A DNA stretch of 64,000 bases from Peribacillus faecalis (GTDB lineage Bacteria > Bacillota > Bacilli > Bacillales > DSM-1321), in NCBI RefSeq assembly GCF_014712675.1, contig NZ_JACXSI010000016.1, forward strand, positions 1 through 64,000, given 5' to 3'. The translations under genes and the position numbers were made by a program. Shown here piece after piece: positions 45,846 through 55,155 of this stretch. A model generated the notes under the pieces. That model did no database searches, was not told the origin of the DNA, and saw nothing but the letters and a program-made list of their open reading frames with translations. Position 1 is the first letter of the stretch, and each line of letters begins with the position of its first letter.

Positions 45846-47000
45846 ATGATGAAAGGAGGTCTTCCTATTTTCATCTCATCAAAATTCCCTTTCCTTGTAT
45901 GTTCAAAGCTGCCTGAACACTTAGTGCCCATCAAAAAAAACTTGAAGATGAAAAGTAAAATAAACAATAAACCTTTATCTGTTATAGAAAAGAAAATAAT
46001 TCGTGAAATTAAAGAAAGAACCAGCATTCTTAATGAAAACAACATTACAAGAACGAAAGCTTACTTAGATTTCTATGTGCAATTTCCTGAAATTCATTGG
46101 GCCTTTTTAGCACATATGGTTTCACGCAATGCCGGCTGGAATATGACTGATTTAAAAGGCAGCCTGCTCTCATGGCTTCTGGAAGAAAAACAGAGGCAGT
46201 CGTTTTTTGATTTTTTGGAGCGCGGGAACTGGCTTATCTTTCAAGATGCATATCCGCAGCTTTTATTATACGAACATACGAAAAAATCCGGCATCTCCTG
46301 CTTTCACCTCTTGGCTCACTTCAATATCTCCCGTTTCATGGAAGTCATCTGGGAATCTTTCTTGAACACTTCAAATTCGAATGTATTAACGAACGCTTTA
46401 ATCATTAATGAACAAAACTATATTCAATCACGTTTACTGGAGAAATCTTCTTATAAAAAACAAACCATTTTCACGCTAGAATTTCAGCTGCAAGACCTTC
46501 TTTCCATGAATCAGCTGATTTTCCCATATAGAGAACACGGAAAAGCAATACTGCTTGGAGATACATTGCATTTTTTTGAAAGCTTACCTAATCGGATTTC
46601 ATTTGGCAAAAAGCTATATAAAATCCTTTATGGAGAATCATTCGAACACATAAAAAGTTGGGCGATGAAAACAACTCATACAGGTTCACGAAAAGACTTT
46701 TGGCCACAGCTTTTTAATGATCGGAATGAAACATTGCCGTTTGCCAAGTTTAAACCTGTAATTGATAAATGCGGATTGCCTGCTGGTGCTCCTCGTCTTT
46801 TTAGTCCAACCCTCGTTAAAACTTGGCCGACTGTGAAGCATGAACCGGCTGAAATACAGGACTGGTATCGTAATTGGCGTATTGTATACGGACTGACCAA
46901 TGATGATGTCAAAATAGATGCTGAGATAAAAAGAGCTTATTGCGAGACGCTCCATAAGTTGGAACTTGCAATACTGGCGAAACAAACTTTTCTTAAGTAA
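45846..47000 (+). CDS. yppC: YppC-like DUF2515 protein
   Basis: Up to 384 residues, a soluble protein of the DUF2515/YppC family, seen in NITRTKAYLDFYVQFPEIHW, AFLAHMVSRNAGWNMTDLKG and FLERGNWLIFQDAYPQLLLYE. Function unknown. The start is unclear: the only strong ribosome site, AAAGGAGGT (45852-45860), lies inside this ORF and points to an in-frame ATT at 45867, a rare initiation codon; the preceding ATGs (45846, 45849) have no ribosome site. A later start around 45950 is also possible. Confidence 0.82.
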   Translation: MMKGGLPIFISSKFPFLVCSKLPEHLVPIKKNLKMKSKINNKPLSVIEKKIIREIKERTSILNENNITRTKAYLDFYVQFPEIHWAFLAHMVSRNAGWNMTDLKGSLLSWLLEEKQRQSFFDFLERGNWLIFQDAYPQLLLYEHTKKSGISCFHLLAHFNISRFMEVIWESFLNTSNSNVLTNALIINEQNYIQSRLLEKSSYKKQTIFTLEFQLQDLLSMNQLIFPYREHGKAILLGDTLHFFESLPNRISFGKKLYKILYGESFEHIKSWAMKTTHTGSRKDFWPQLFNDRNETLPFAKFKPVIDKCGLPAGAPRLFSPTLVKTWPTVKHEPAEIQDWYRNWRIVYGLTNDDVKIDAEIKRAYCETLHKLELAILAKQTFLK

Positions 47001-47118
47001 AGTGAATTGATTGCTCGAAATTGAAACTTAGTGTTTAGTCTCTCAAAAATCATAAATATAGAACTGAATTAGTATAAAAATTAATCATCATATCCATTTT
47101 TTAAACATTGAGGAAAGT

Positions 47119-47208
47119 ATGGGCACATATTTTAGGAATCGTATAAAGAAGACATTAATAGGAGGAAAATGTTGTTGCAGAGGTTTATGTAAGAGGCTCT
47201 TAGTTTGA
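47119..47208 (+). CDS. Putative 29-residue basic, cysteine-rich peptide
   Basis: ATG 47119 follows GAGG at normal spacing and opens MGTYFRNRIKKTLIGG, then a segment with Cys-Cys-Cys and one further Cys, ending KRLLV. It is strongly basic and cysteine-rich with no acidic residue. The last codons overlap the left arm of a hairpin (47190-47236). An alternative ORF (MLLQRFM, ATG 47169) has a stronger ribosome site but only 7 codons. Not recognised; may be chance. Confidence 0.25.
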   Translation: MGTYFRNRIKKTLIGGKCCCRGLCKRLLV

Positions 47209-47236
47209 ATTAATTAAGCCGAATTAGAGCCTCTTA
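47190..47236 (+). other. Stable hairpin overlapping the small Cys-rich ORF
   Basis: TAAGAGGCTCT and AGAGCCTCTTA form a perfect 11-bp stem with a 25-base loop but no T-run on either strand. It could be a degraded terminator or an RNA element. Confidence 0.55.
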
Positions 47237-47331
47237 AAGCCAATCATAATATAGATTTTTCCATTGGATATAACCGAACGACATTAATTTCCATCAATAT
47301 AACCTTAAATTCAGTAAATTAATGCAAACAA

Positions 47332-48864
47332 TCAAATACTAAAATGTAGTTCTTTTAGATTCCTTTTTAAAATCTTACCAATCGCTGACTTAGGTAATCC
47401 TTCGACACATTTGAAAATTCTTGGTATTTTATAGTGAACTAAGTGTTCTTTACAATGTTCAATTATTTCTTGCTCATTAAAATCATTTTTACAAACTATA
47501 TAAGCAACAATTTCTTCTCCATATAATTCATTTGGTATACCAATTACTGCGCATTCCAATATATTAGGATGCTGATATAAAATTTCCTCTACTTCTCTAG
47601 GGTAAATATTATACCCTCCTCGAATAATCAAATCTTTCTTTCTATCAACAATAAAAATATATCCGTCTTTATCTTTGTATGCTAGGTCACCTGTGGATAA
47701 CCAGTTTTCTTTAATAATCTCTTTTGTTGCCTGGGGATTATTATAATATCCTTTCATTACTATAGGACCTCTAAATTGAAGCTCTCCAATCACTCCTATA
47801 TCTGCTTCATTATTATTTTCATCTATTATTTTTAATTCTACCCCTGGTATAGGTAATCCAACTGAACCTATTTTTTTCATACCATTATAGGGATTCATCG
47901 TAACTTGAGCAGTACCTTCTGTAAGACCATAACCTTCTAATATGTCAATATGCATTAATTGTTTTATTTTTTTAATAATTTCCGTTGCAATACTTGCTCC
48001 TCCAGATCCACATACTCTTAAAGAAGAGAAATCTAAAACTTCAATTAAAGGAGATTGAACTAACATAGCAAACATAGTAGGAACTCCAAAGAACATAGTG
48101 ATACGTTCTTTTTCAATTGTTTCTAATACTTCTTTAGCAACAAATCTTTCTTTAATGATTACTGTTGCTCCATTCACAAAAGGAGATAACATGCATTGAA
48201 GATTACCGTATACATGATATAAAGGCAAAGTACATAAAACTTTATCATTTGAAGAAACATTTAAAATAGATGCCTCAGTTAATGATAACCAATTCAGGTT
48301 CGCATGGGTAATCATTACGCCTTTAGGATTTCCGGTAGTACCAGAAGTAAAGATAATATGTGCAACATCATTCATATCACTTTTATAAATTTGATTTAAA
48401 TCGTTCGCTTCATTATCGTTAGCATCGTTTGCATTCAAGAGAAACTTAATTTTCTTATTATTAGTTTGCTCAACTACTTTACTACATATAATATTGTTTA
48501 AGGCTTCCACTTCTTTGTTTATATTTAAAATAGTTGTTATTGATCTGTTGTCTGTCAATATTCCTATCGCATTTGAATTTCGCAATATATACACAACTTC
48601 ATTTTCTTTAAATAAAGGATTTATTGGAACAGCAGTAGCTCCTATAGCTAAAATGGCAAAATATGAAATTATATAATCTGAGGAATTGTGCATCATTAAA
48701 CCAATGTTCATTTTTTCTTTAAAACCTTGCCGTCTTAATTCTTTAGCCAAAGATAGAACATTAAACTTTAGTTCTTTATAAGTATAGGAATCTTCTTCAA
48801 ATAATATCGCTGTCTTATGGGGCATTCTTTCGGCAGTTGAAATTAACCAATTACAAACATTCAT
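47332..48864 (-). CDS. AMP-binding acyl-CoA synthetase
   Basis: A 510-residue ANL-superfamily ligase. Motif A3 is IIFTSGTTGNPKGVMI, A5 GYGLTEGTAQVT, A7 WLSTGDLAYKDKDGYIFIVDRKKDLIIRGG, and the C-terminal PKSAIGKILKRNLKE holds the catalytic Lys. It activates a carboxylic acid to its CoA thioester. It is 14 bases downstream of the TRAP transporter genes, so the transported acid is probably the substrate. Chain length or aromatic nature is not evident. ATG follows GAGAGGTGG. Confidence 0.92.
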   Translation of the reverse strand: MNVCNWLISTAERMPHKTAILFEEDSYTYKELKFNVLSLAKELRRQGFKEKMNIGLMMHNSSDYIISYFAILAIGATAVPINPLFKENEVVYILRNSNAIGILTDNRSITTILNINKEVEALNNIICSKVVEQTNNKKIKFLLNANDANDNEANDLNQIYKSDMNDVAHIIFTSGTTGNPKGVMITHANLNWLSLTEASILNVSSNDKVLCTLPLYHVYGNLQCMLSPFVNGATVIIKERFVAKEVLETIEKERITMFFGVPTMFAMLVQSPLIEVLDFSSLRVCGSGGASIATEIIKKIKQLMHIDILEGYGLTEGTAQVTMNPYNGMKKIGSVGLPIPGVELKIIDENNNEADIGVIGELQFRGPIVMKGYYNNPQATKEIIKENWLSTGDLAYKDKDGYIFIVDRKKDLIIRGGYNIYPREVEEILYQHPNILECAVIGIPNELYGEEIVAYIVCKNDFNEQEIIEHCKEHLVHYKIPRIFKCVEGLPKSAIGKILKRNLKELHFSI

Positions 48865-48878
48865 AAAAGACCACCTCT

Positions 48879-50156
48879 CTACATTTTTGAGGGCAAATAT
48901 AAAATTATTTCTGGGAAAATTATGAATAGTAATGTTGCAAATAATAAAATGAAAATAAACGGAAACGAACCTACTAATACTTTTTGAACTGGCACTCCAG
49001 AATTTGAGCTAGTAATAAATAAATTCATGCCGACTGGAGGTGTTACTAGACCAATTTCGAGTATAAGAACAACGATTACACCAAACCAAATAGGATCATA
49101 TCCAATTTGCATGATTACTGGAAGAACTAAAGGCAAAGTTAACAACATTGAGCTGAGCATATCAAGAAACATTCCTAAAATTAAATACAAGAGAATAATT
49201 AGTAAAATAATACTAAACCCTGATAAACCAGTCGTTTCAATAATACTAACAAGTTTATTACCTAGTCTTGTAATAGTAATAAAATATGAAAAAATATATG
49301 CGCCCATAACAATAAAAAATATCATAGCTGTTTGTTTTACAGTTTCAATTAATGATTCCATAATATCTTTAAACTTTAATCGTTTCATTGCTAAACCTAT
49401 TATTAAAGCACCAAATGAGCCAAATGCAGCCGCTTCTGTTGATGTCCCTATACCAGCATAGATAATAAATATAACTAAAAAAATTAGTATCATTATTGGC
49501 CAAACACTTTTTAATGATGAGAATCGTTCGGACCATGATACTTTTTCAAGAGTGCTCTTATTTTTTAATGCTACCCATACTACATAGATCGATAAAAGAA
49601 TCACTATAACAATACCAGGGATAATTCCTGCAATTAGTAGTTTTCCTATTGATGTATCTGTTTGTATTCCGTATATCACCAATGGGATACTTGGTGGTAT
49701 AAGTACAGCTAATGTGCCTGTTGTAGTTGCAACTAACCCTGCTGAAAAAGAATCAGAATACTTCACTTTCATTAATTGAGGGATACATATCCTAGACATG
49801 ATTGTTGTTGCAGCATAACTAGAACCAGTCATTGTCCCAAAACCAGCACTTGAAAAAACAGTTGCAACACCAATTCCTCCTGGATAATGACCAATCCAAT
49901 TTCTTAAGGAATTAAAGAGATCATCTGCAATTTTACTTTTAGAAATAAAATGTGCCATTAATATGAATAAAGGAATTGCGCTATAAGTAAAACTGTTCAC
50001 ACTCCTATAAGGAGTACTTGCTAAAAGAGATAGTACAGCATCGATACCGTTAAGGTACCATAGACCTAATGAGCCAACAATTAATAGAACAAACCCGATA
50101 GGCACTCCTATAAACAAAAGTAAAAATAGAAGAATTATAAATACAAATACCGACAA
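48879..50156 (-). CDS. dctM: TRAP transporter large permease (DctM)
   Basis: A 425-residue DctM-type permease with about 12-13 helices. GIGVATVFSSAGFGTMTGSSYA and ATTTGTLAVLIPPSIPLVIYG are signature loops, as is GLVTPPVGMNLFI near the C-terminus. It works with the small permease and binding protein upstream to import a carboxylate by secondary transport, using a sodium or proton gradient. TTG start after GGAGGAGGGG. Confidence 0.95.
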   Translation of the reverse strand: MSVFVFIILLFLLLFIGVPIGFVLLIVGSLGLWYLNGIDAVLSLLASTPYRSVNSFTYSAIPLFILMAHFISKSKIADDLFNSLRNWIGHYPGGIGVATVFSSAGFGTMTGSSYAATTIMSRICIPQLMKVKYSDSFSAGLVATTTGTLAVLIPPSIPLVIYGIQTDTSIGKLLIAGIIPGIVIVILLSIYVVWVALKNKSTLEKVSWSERFSSLKSVWPIMILIFLVIFIIYAGIGTSTEAAAFGSFGALIIGLAMKRLKFKDIMESLIETVKQTAMIFFIVMGAYIFSYFITITRLGNKLVSIIETTGLSGFSIILLIILLYLILGMFLDMLSSMLLTLPLVLPVIMQIGYDPIWFGVIVVLILEIGLVTPPVGMNLFITSSNSGVPVQKVLVGSFPFIFILLFATLLFIIFPEIILYLPSKM

Positions 50157-50192
50157 TATTAATTCCCCTCCTCCCTTATTGTTAAATAACAG

Positions 50193-50702
50193 TTAAACTT
50201 TTGGTTTGGCTTTTCTAAATACACTAATCAAAATTTCTATCGTTTCTAATAAAATCCGTAAGATAAATACGAATATTCCAACAGAAATAATCAAGAGCGC
50301 CGGAAAAAGTGGATAGTTTAGACTGCTTGTTGAAGTCAAACCACGGTCATAGTACTCGACCCCTTCTTGAATACTTACAACACAAACTATTATTAGAAAT
50401 ACAATACAAATCATGTTTGTTAGGATTTTTATTATTTGCTGTATAGAACTAGGGAATTTATCAAACAAAAAAGTGATCTTAATATGTTCATCATGCAAAT
50501 ATGTGAAACTCAAAGAGAAATAAACCATAATTACAAGTAAATATTCACCTGTAAATTCAATTACACCAATTATTGGCTTATCAAATATGAATCTACTTGA
50601 AACATTTACAATAACTAATATCATTAAAATAAATAGTGAGGAGCAAGATAGATAAACTAACAGTTTATCTATCTTATCCACCATATTTTTCATCAAGGCC
50701 AT
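50193..50702 (-). CDS. dctQ: TRAP transporter small permease (DctQ)
   Basis: A 169-residue DctQ-type subunit with four membrane helices. VSSRFIFDKPIIGVIEFTGEYLLV is the typical first loop, with the FSLSFTYLHDEHIKI motif following. It lies between the binding protein and large permease genes, the usual TRAP order. The ribosome site before the ATG is weak. Confidence 0.92.
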   Translation of the reverse strand: MALMKNMVDKIDKLLVYLSCSSLFILMILVIVNVSSRFIFDKPIIGVIEFTGEYLLVIMVYFSLSFTYLHDEHIKITFLFDKFPSSIQQIIKILTNMICIVFLIIVCVVSIQEGVEYYDRGLTSTSSLNYPLFPALLIISVGIFVFILRILLETIEILISVFRKAKPKV

Positions 50703-50772
50703 TAATAATCACTCTTTCTACATTATTGATTTTCAGAGTAAAATAGGCTTCCTGCTCTAAAATAACTTAAGT

Positions 50773-51843
50773 TTATTTCTGATATTGTTTTAATGTTTCA
50801 AGATACAGTAAATACGCTTCTTCAAATTCTTTCCCTTGTTTTGCTATCCATTTTTCTCTGAATTCAGCAAATGCATCTTCCCATTTTTTCTTTTCTTCTG
50901 CAGTTAAATCAAAAACCTCAACATCATTTTCTTTCCATTTTTCAAGAACTGCTGCGGAATCTTCTTCTATTACATTCATACCAGATACTGATATTTCTCG
51001 CGTAGCTTTATGAAATGCATCTTGTATTTCCTTTGGAAGACTCTCCCAAACGTCTAGATTCATCATAAAACCTACAGGACCCGCACCTGCACCAGTCTTA
51101 TTAGTAGATGAATGAACCAATTCTCCTAAACCATATGCTTCTGCTGTCGAGGGAACTGCATGAACTGCTTCAATAACCCCTCTATCAAAGGCTTCGAACA
51201 TCTCTGCAGTTGTTAAAGTAACAGGAGTTGCACCTAAATGTTTTAAAAGTTCATTCATCATTCCACCATTCCCCATTACTTGCATTCCTTTTAAATCACT
51301 TGGTACTCTGATCTCTTTATTTCTAGATATAAATTCAAATGGATAAGAAACTTGAACAAATACTGGATAAACCCCGTTGCTTAAAAAATCAGTTTCAAGG
51401 ATAGGACTCTTTGTGACTACATCATGGTAAGCTAAAGAATCTTCTGTGCCTGTTGTTCCTAACCCTGGAAGCCCAGCCAAAGAGCTGCTAATAGGAAACT
51501 CATCTTTAAAATTTAAAGCTGCAAAATACGCTACATCAGTAACGCCATCTTTAGTCAAATTAATATAGTCCATCATATTTCCTAATTGTTGTGAAGGATA
51601 GTAGTCCCATTGAACTTTTCCATCAGTTAACTCTGTAACTCTATCCATAAAAGGTTCTATTGTATTTTTTGCATAAGGTGATTCAGTTGGACTTGGCGTC
51701 GCAAATTTTAATGTTATTATTTCATTGGAATTTTCTGTTTCAGCAGAACTCACACCTTCATTAGTTGTTTTAGAATTACAAGCCATTAAAGTGCCGACTA
51801 AAAAAATTAATAAAAATAACTTGGGAATTATTTTTATTTCCAT
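50773..51843 (-). CDS. dctP: TRAP transporter substrate-binding lipoprotein (DctP)
   Basis: A 356-residue DctP-family binding protein. The signal peptide ends in a lipobox (GTLMACNSK), anchoring it outside. The core has the conserved RVPSDLKGMQVMG...LGATPVTLT segment and an Arg-type carboxylate site. ATG 51843 follows TTGGAGGTTTT; the longer ORF start is five codons upstream in that site. It is first in the dctPQM plus ligase unit. A cre-like site lies at 51932-51945. Confidence 0.93.
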   Translation of the reverse strand: MEIKIIPKLFLLIFLVGTLMACNSKTTNEGVSSAETENSNEIITLKFATPSPTESPYAKNTIEPFMDRVTELTDGKVQWDYYPSQQLGNMMDYINLTKDGVTDVAYFAALNFKDEFPISSSLAGLPGLGTTGTEDSLAYHDVVTKSPILETDFLSNGVYPVFVQVSYPFEFISRNKEIRVPSDLKGMQVMGNGGMMNELLKHLGATPVTLTTAEMFEAFDRGVIEAVHAVPSTAEAYGLGELVHSSTNKTGAGAGPVGFMMNLDVWESLPKEIQDAFHKATREISVSGMNVIEEDSAAVLEKWKENDVEVFDLTAEEKKKWEDAFAEFREKWIAKQGKEFEEAYLLYLETLKQYQK

Positions 51844-51931
51844 TCTTAAAACCTCCAAATATATAATTTTTCAATACTCTTAAATACTTTATCTGAGTAC
51901 ATATCAAATGAAATTTTTCATTATTACTCTT

Positions 51932-51945
51932 TTTAAGCGCTTACA
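51932..51945 (-). promoter_or_regulatory. cre-like catabolite repression site upstream of dctP
   Basis: TTTAAGCGCTTACA matches the CcpA cre consensus in 13 of 14 positions (centre AAGCGCTT), 89 bases before dctP. It suggests glucose repression of this acid-uptake operon. Inference. Confidence 0.5.
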
Positions 51946-52829
51946 TAAAGGCCGTTTATTAGTATTGCTGAGGAACCCTCAGTACTATGTTTAGAAAGCA
52001 AAGCAAAGCAATTGAAGTGGTGGGAGAAAAATAAGATTAGCTATTTTTCCAACATAGAGAACTTATTTTTGACCATAAACCATACTTTAAGAAATTCATC
52101 ATTTCATTATCCACATCTTTTTCGTCCCACAAAATCCCTGCTATCGATTAATTAATATTCTTAACATGAATTTCTTTATTTGTTTTGGGCATTGTCTTTT
52201 AAGGTGCCGTTATCACTTGGGTCCCCTATCGTTTCAAAAGTACTAATTGACCTATTTTCTAAACCAATCTTTCATTATTGATTTATTCTTATATGTAGTA
52301 CTCTCCTTATACTGGTTTAGCTCTTTTTGCAAACGCTTAACTTTGTATAGTATTGGAACATTCAACTCAACCCTCCTTATTTATAGTTTAAGTCAGTCAT
52401 TAAAACTGTTAATTTGAAAATAGAATTTTTGAAGACGAGAGAAAAGTATGGTGAAGGAATGATAAAACTGTAACTATGAAACATGAATCAATTTTCATGT
52501 ATTTATTTTAATAGCGTTTACTAAATATTGTCAATTAAAATTCATAAATTACAATAGAAAATAATAAGTAAAACAAGATAAAGGCAATTTACTTGTTATA
52601 AGTGACGGTAAGTTGCTTTTATTCCTAAGTGTTGTCATTCTAAGATCTAGATTAACTTTTGTTCATATTATTTTCACAATATATACAATGCATAGAAACA
52701 TATTTTTACAATTTATATAGGAAATATGTATTTTGTCACTTGTATTATTTGTAATTTAGTATTAATATTTGTAATATGCTGGAAACTTTTAACATAAACG
52801 ATTATTGATCGGTTTGGGGGTTTTAATGG
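51946..52829. other. Intergenic region upstream of VanW copy 2
   Basis: About 880 bases. It contains a possible 37-residue ORF (52252-52365, minus) and a hairpin (52580-52619, AAAGGCAATTTAC with its near-complement). A minus-strand frame at about 52030-52150 (DEKDVDNEMMNFLKYGLW) might be decayed coding sequence but is not recognised. Confidence 0.35.
52252..52365 (-). CDS. Putative 37-residue basic protein
   Basis: TTG 52365 follows GGAGGG at normal spacing and opens a 37-codon frame beginning MNVPILYKVKRLQKELNQY and ending MKDWFRK. It is basic and helix-prone. Might be a real small protein or the start of a lost gene. No family recognised. Confidence 0.25.
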   Translation of the reverse strand: MNVPILYKVKRLQKELNQYKESTTYKNKSIMKDWFRK

Positions 52830-54071
52830 TTGAAAAAGCTTTATGTATGGCTAATTGCCATAGCTGCAACTGTTTCTCTTGCTCTAGGGTCTGTATACTG
52901 GTATGTTCACTCGACAGTCCAGGAATACGAAAACACTTTTTATCCAAATGTTACCGTTGAAGGGGTGAATATTAGTAAACTTTCAAAAGAGGAAGCACAG
53001 AAACGACTGAGTCAAGTTGTAGAAGACTATAATCAAATCAATATTGACATCGCTGCTGAAGGGCAAGTGTTCAAAAAGCAACTGCAAAATTTGAATGTCA
53101 CATATGACCTTGAAGAACAGCTTGAAGCTGCCTATCAATTCGGCAAAGAGGAATCATTATTAAAAAAATACAAATTGATTAAAGATCAAGAAGGGCAAAC
53201 CTACTCAGTTTCATACAAGGTTGATGATGCAGCACTGGGCACGTGGATTACTGAAATCGATAAAGCAGTCTATAAAGATCCTCAAAACGCATCCCTTAAA
53301 ATAAAGAACGGGCAAATGAACGTTACAAATGACGTAAAAGGCTCAAAACTAAATCAAGAACAATTAAAAACAGCCATTATTGATTTATTTTCTACTAATC
53401 AAAAACAAGATATATCTATTAAGGCACCAATCGAAGCAGTTCCAGCCAAAATTACTGCAGAAACGCTAAATAAAGTTAATCATAAAATCGGCTCCTTCAC
53501 AACTTATTTCTCGGGCGGTCAATCCAATCGCAATTACAATATTAAGCTTGCGACAGAAACAATTGATTCCTATCTGTTAATGCCGGGTGAGTCCTTCAGT
53601 TTCAACAATTATGTAGGCGATACAACTGCTGATAAAGGCTACAGACCTGCGGGTTCTTTTCTGGACGGAGAAGTTGTCAACAGTTATGGCGGCGGAGTTT
53701 GCCAGGTAAGTACAACATTATACAATTCCATCATCAAAGCAGGCATTGTACCTGATGTTCGCTTTAACCATAGCATGAGAGTCTATTACGTACCGATCGG
53801 GCAAGATGCTGCGATTGCCTATCCGTATAAAGATTTAGCTTTCACAAATCCATATGATACACCTGTTTATATCGAAGGTTCGTACAATTCCGGTTCTGTA
53901 ACGTTTACTGTATATTCTACAGCTGATTCAAAAGAAGCCGCAACAGATTTTCAGTTAAAAAGCTCTATTGTAAGCAGTGGTGCTAAAACAAGAAGTGTTA
54001 CGTATTTAGAAAAATTAAATAACGGCAAAGTGGTAGACCGTAAAGTGATTTCTAATGACACATATAAATAG
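52830..54071 (+). CDS. VanW family protein (copy 2)
   Basis: A 413-residue paralogue of the protein at 44502, with the same layout: N-terminal helix, PG_binding_4-type domain and VanW domain (MPGESFSFNNYVG, YGGGVCQVSTTLYNS). Similarity extends to both ends, including identical stretches such as IGQDAAIAYPYKDLAFTNPY. TTG start, with an out-of-frame ATG four bases upstream, as in copy 1. The terminator at 54075 follows. Presumed envelope function, activity undefined. Confidence 0.88.
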   Translation: MKKLYVWLIAIAATVSLALGSVYWYVHSTVQEYENTFYPNVTVEGVNISKLSKEEAQKRLSQVVEDYNQINIDIAAEGQVFKKQLQNLNVTYDLEEQLEAAYQFGKEESLLKKYKLIKDQEGQTYSVSYKVDDAALGTWITEIDKAVYKDPQNASLKIKNGQMNVTNDVKGSKLNQEQLKTAIIDLFSTNQKQDISIKAPIEAVPAKITAETLNKVNHKIGSFTTYFSGGQSNRNYNIKLATETIDSYLLMPGESFSFNNYVGDTTADKGYRPAGSFLDGEVVNSYGGGVCQVSTTLYNSIIKAGIVPDVRFNHSMRVYYVPIGQDAAIAYPYKDLAFTNPYDTPVYIEGSYNSGSVTFTVYSTADSKEAATDFQLKSSIVSSGAKTRSVTYLEKLNNGKVVDRKVISNDTYK

Positions 54072-54074
54072 CTA

Positions 54075-54098
54075 AGAGCCAATTTTGGCTCTTTTTTT
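54075..54098 (+). terminator. Intrinsic terminator after VanW copy 2
   Basis: AGAGCCA and TGGCTCT form a 7-bp stem with an ATTT loop followed by seven Ts. It directly follows the stop. Confidence 0.85.
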
Positions 54099-54154
54099 GT
54101 GTTTCTCCTTATAGATGCGATAAACTAATAATAAACATATAAGGTGGTGAGATT

Positions 54155-55105
54155 ATGCTGAGAACAATCGCATTAAATCAAAATAATAAATTGCTGCTCA
54201 ATCCCCCGCTCCAAACTTTAAAAGACATGAAATGGTATTGGTGCGACTTCAACACCCCAACAGATGAAGAAGCTGAATTATTACTTACTCATTTTCACTT
54301 CCATCCGCTGGCGGTAGAAGATTGTATGGTTGAACTTCAACGTCCTAAATTGGATTATTACGAAAACCTGCACTTTCTCATTATTCACGCAATTGACGAT
54401 CGATTAGAAACACATGAAATCGATTTATTCATTGCCGAACAATTTATTGTTACCTTTCATTTGCAGCCGCACAAAGAGATTGAGGACATATGGAATAACC
54501 TCCAATCGTTTAACGATTTTCAAAAAATATCTCCTTTAGAAATCGGCTACAAAGTAATCGATAAAATAGTTGATTCTTTTTTTCCAATCGTGGAGCGGGT
54601 CGAGGATCAGTTATTAGCAATTGAAAATAGTGATGAAGTGCAACAAGGAACCGATACACTTATTACGCAAACATATAAAGTCCGCAAAGATTTGCTTAAA
54701 CTTCGGCAAACCATTATCCCGATGCGCGATTTAATTTATCGAATTGTTGAGTCTAAGCGATTTCTCAATCAAGAGCAACAGCGAGCCTACTTTCATGATA
54801 TTTATGACCATCTTTTAAAGCTCAGCGAAATGATTGAGTCAAACCGTCAATTAACAGCAGACATTCGTGATAATTACATATCTTTAAACTCTTATCGTAT
54901 GAATAACATAATGAAAACTCTTACTGTCATCACGACCATTTTTATGCCGCTTACTTTTCTCGCCGGCATTTACGGCATGAATTTTGTGTATATGCCCGAA
55001 CTGAAAGCACGTAATGGCTATTTCATCATTTTGGCTGTCATGTTAATCATTAGTCTTCTTATGTATTATTGGTTTAAAAAGAAAGGCTGGTTTGACAGCG
55101 ATTAA
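54155..55105 (+). CDS. corA: CorA family magnesium/divalent cation transporter
   Basis: A 316-residue CorA/MIT channel. The N-terminal cytoplasmic funnel domain (residues about 1-235) precedes two C-terminal membrane helices. The signature YGMNFVYMPE follows the first helix (TVITTIFMPLTFLAGI). It imports Mg2+ or Co2+. A positively charged end (WFKKKGWF) is usual. ATG after AAGGTGGTG. Confidence 0.95.
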   Translation: MLRTIALNQNNKLLLNPPLQTLKDMKWYWCDFNTPTDEEAELLLTHFHFHPLAVEDCMVELQRPKLDYYENLHFLIIHAIDDRLETHEIDLFIAEQFIVTFHLQPHKEIEDIWNNLQSFNDFQKISPLEIGYKVIDKIVDSFFPIVERVEDQLLAIENSDEVQQGTDTLITQTYKVRKDLLKLRQTIIPMRDLIYRIVESKRFLNQEQQRAYFHDIYDHLLKLSEMIESNRQLTADIRDNYISLNSYRMNNIMKTLTVITTIFMPLTFLAGIYGMNFVYMPELKARNGYFIILAVMLIISLLMYYWFKKKGWFDSD

Positions 55106-55113
55106 AACTGATG

Positions 55114-55147
55114 AAAAAGCTTCTGTCTTGTTTGATAGAAGCTTTTT
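55114..55147 (+). terminator. Intrinsic terminator between corA and aspD
   Basis: AAAAAGCTTCT and AGAAGCTTTTT form an 11-bp stem with a 12-base loop. It lies between the convergent genes and could serve both. Confidence 0.85.
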
Positions 55148-55155
55148 GCCTATTG

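Larger units (their letters stand above)
47001..47331. other. Intergenic region with a cysteine-rich small ORF and hairpin
   Basis: This region lies between yppC and the acyl-CoA ligase gene, whose 3' ends face each other. It holds a cysteine-rich 29-codon ORF (47119-47208) and a hairpin (47190-47236). No other gene was found. Confidence 0.4.

Noticed and set aside
52826-52960. Cys-rich frame starting at ATG 52826 (out of frame with VanW)
   Set aside because: It runs inside the VanW coding region in another frame; the Cys content is a by-product of codon use there.
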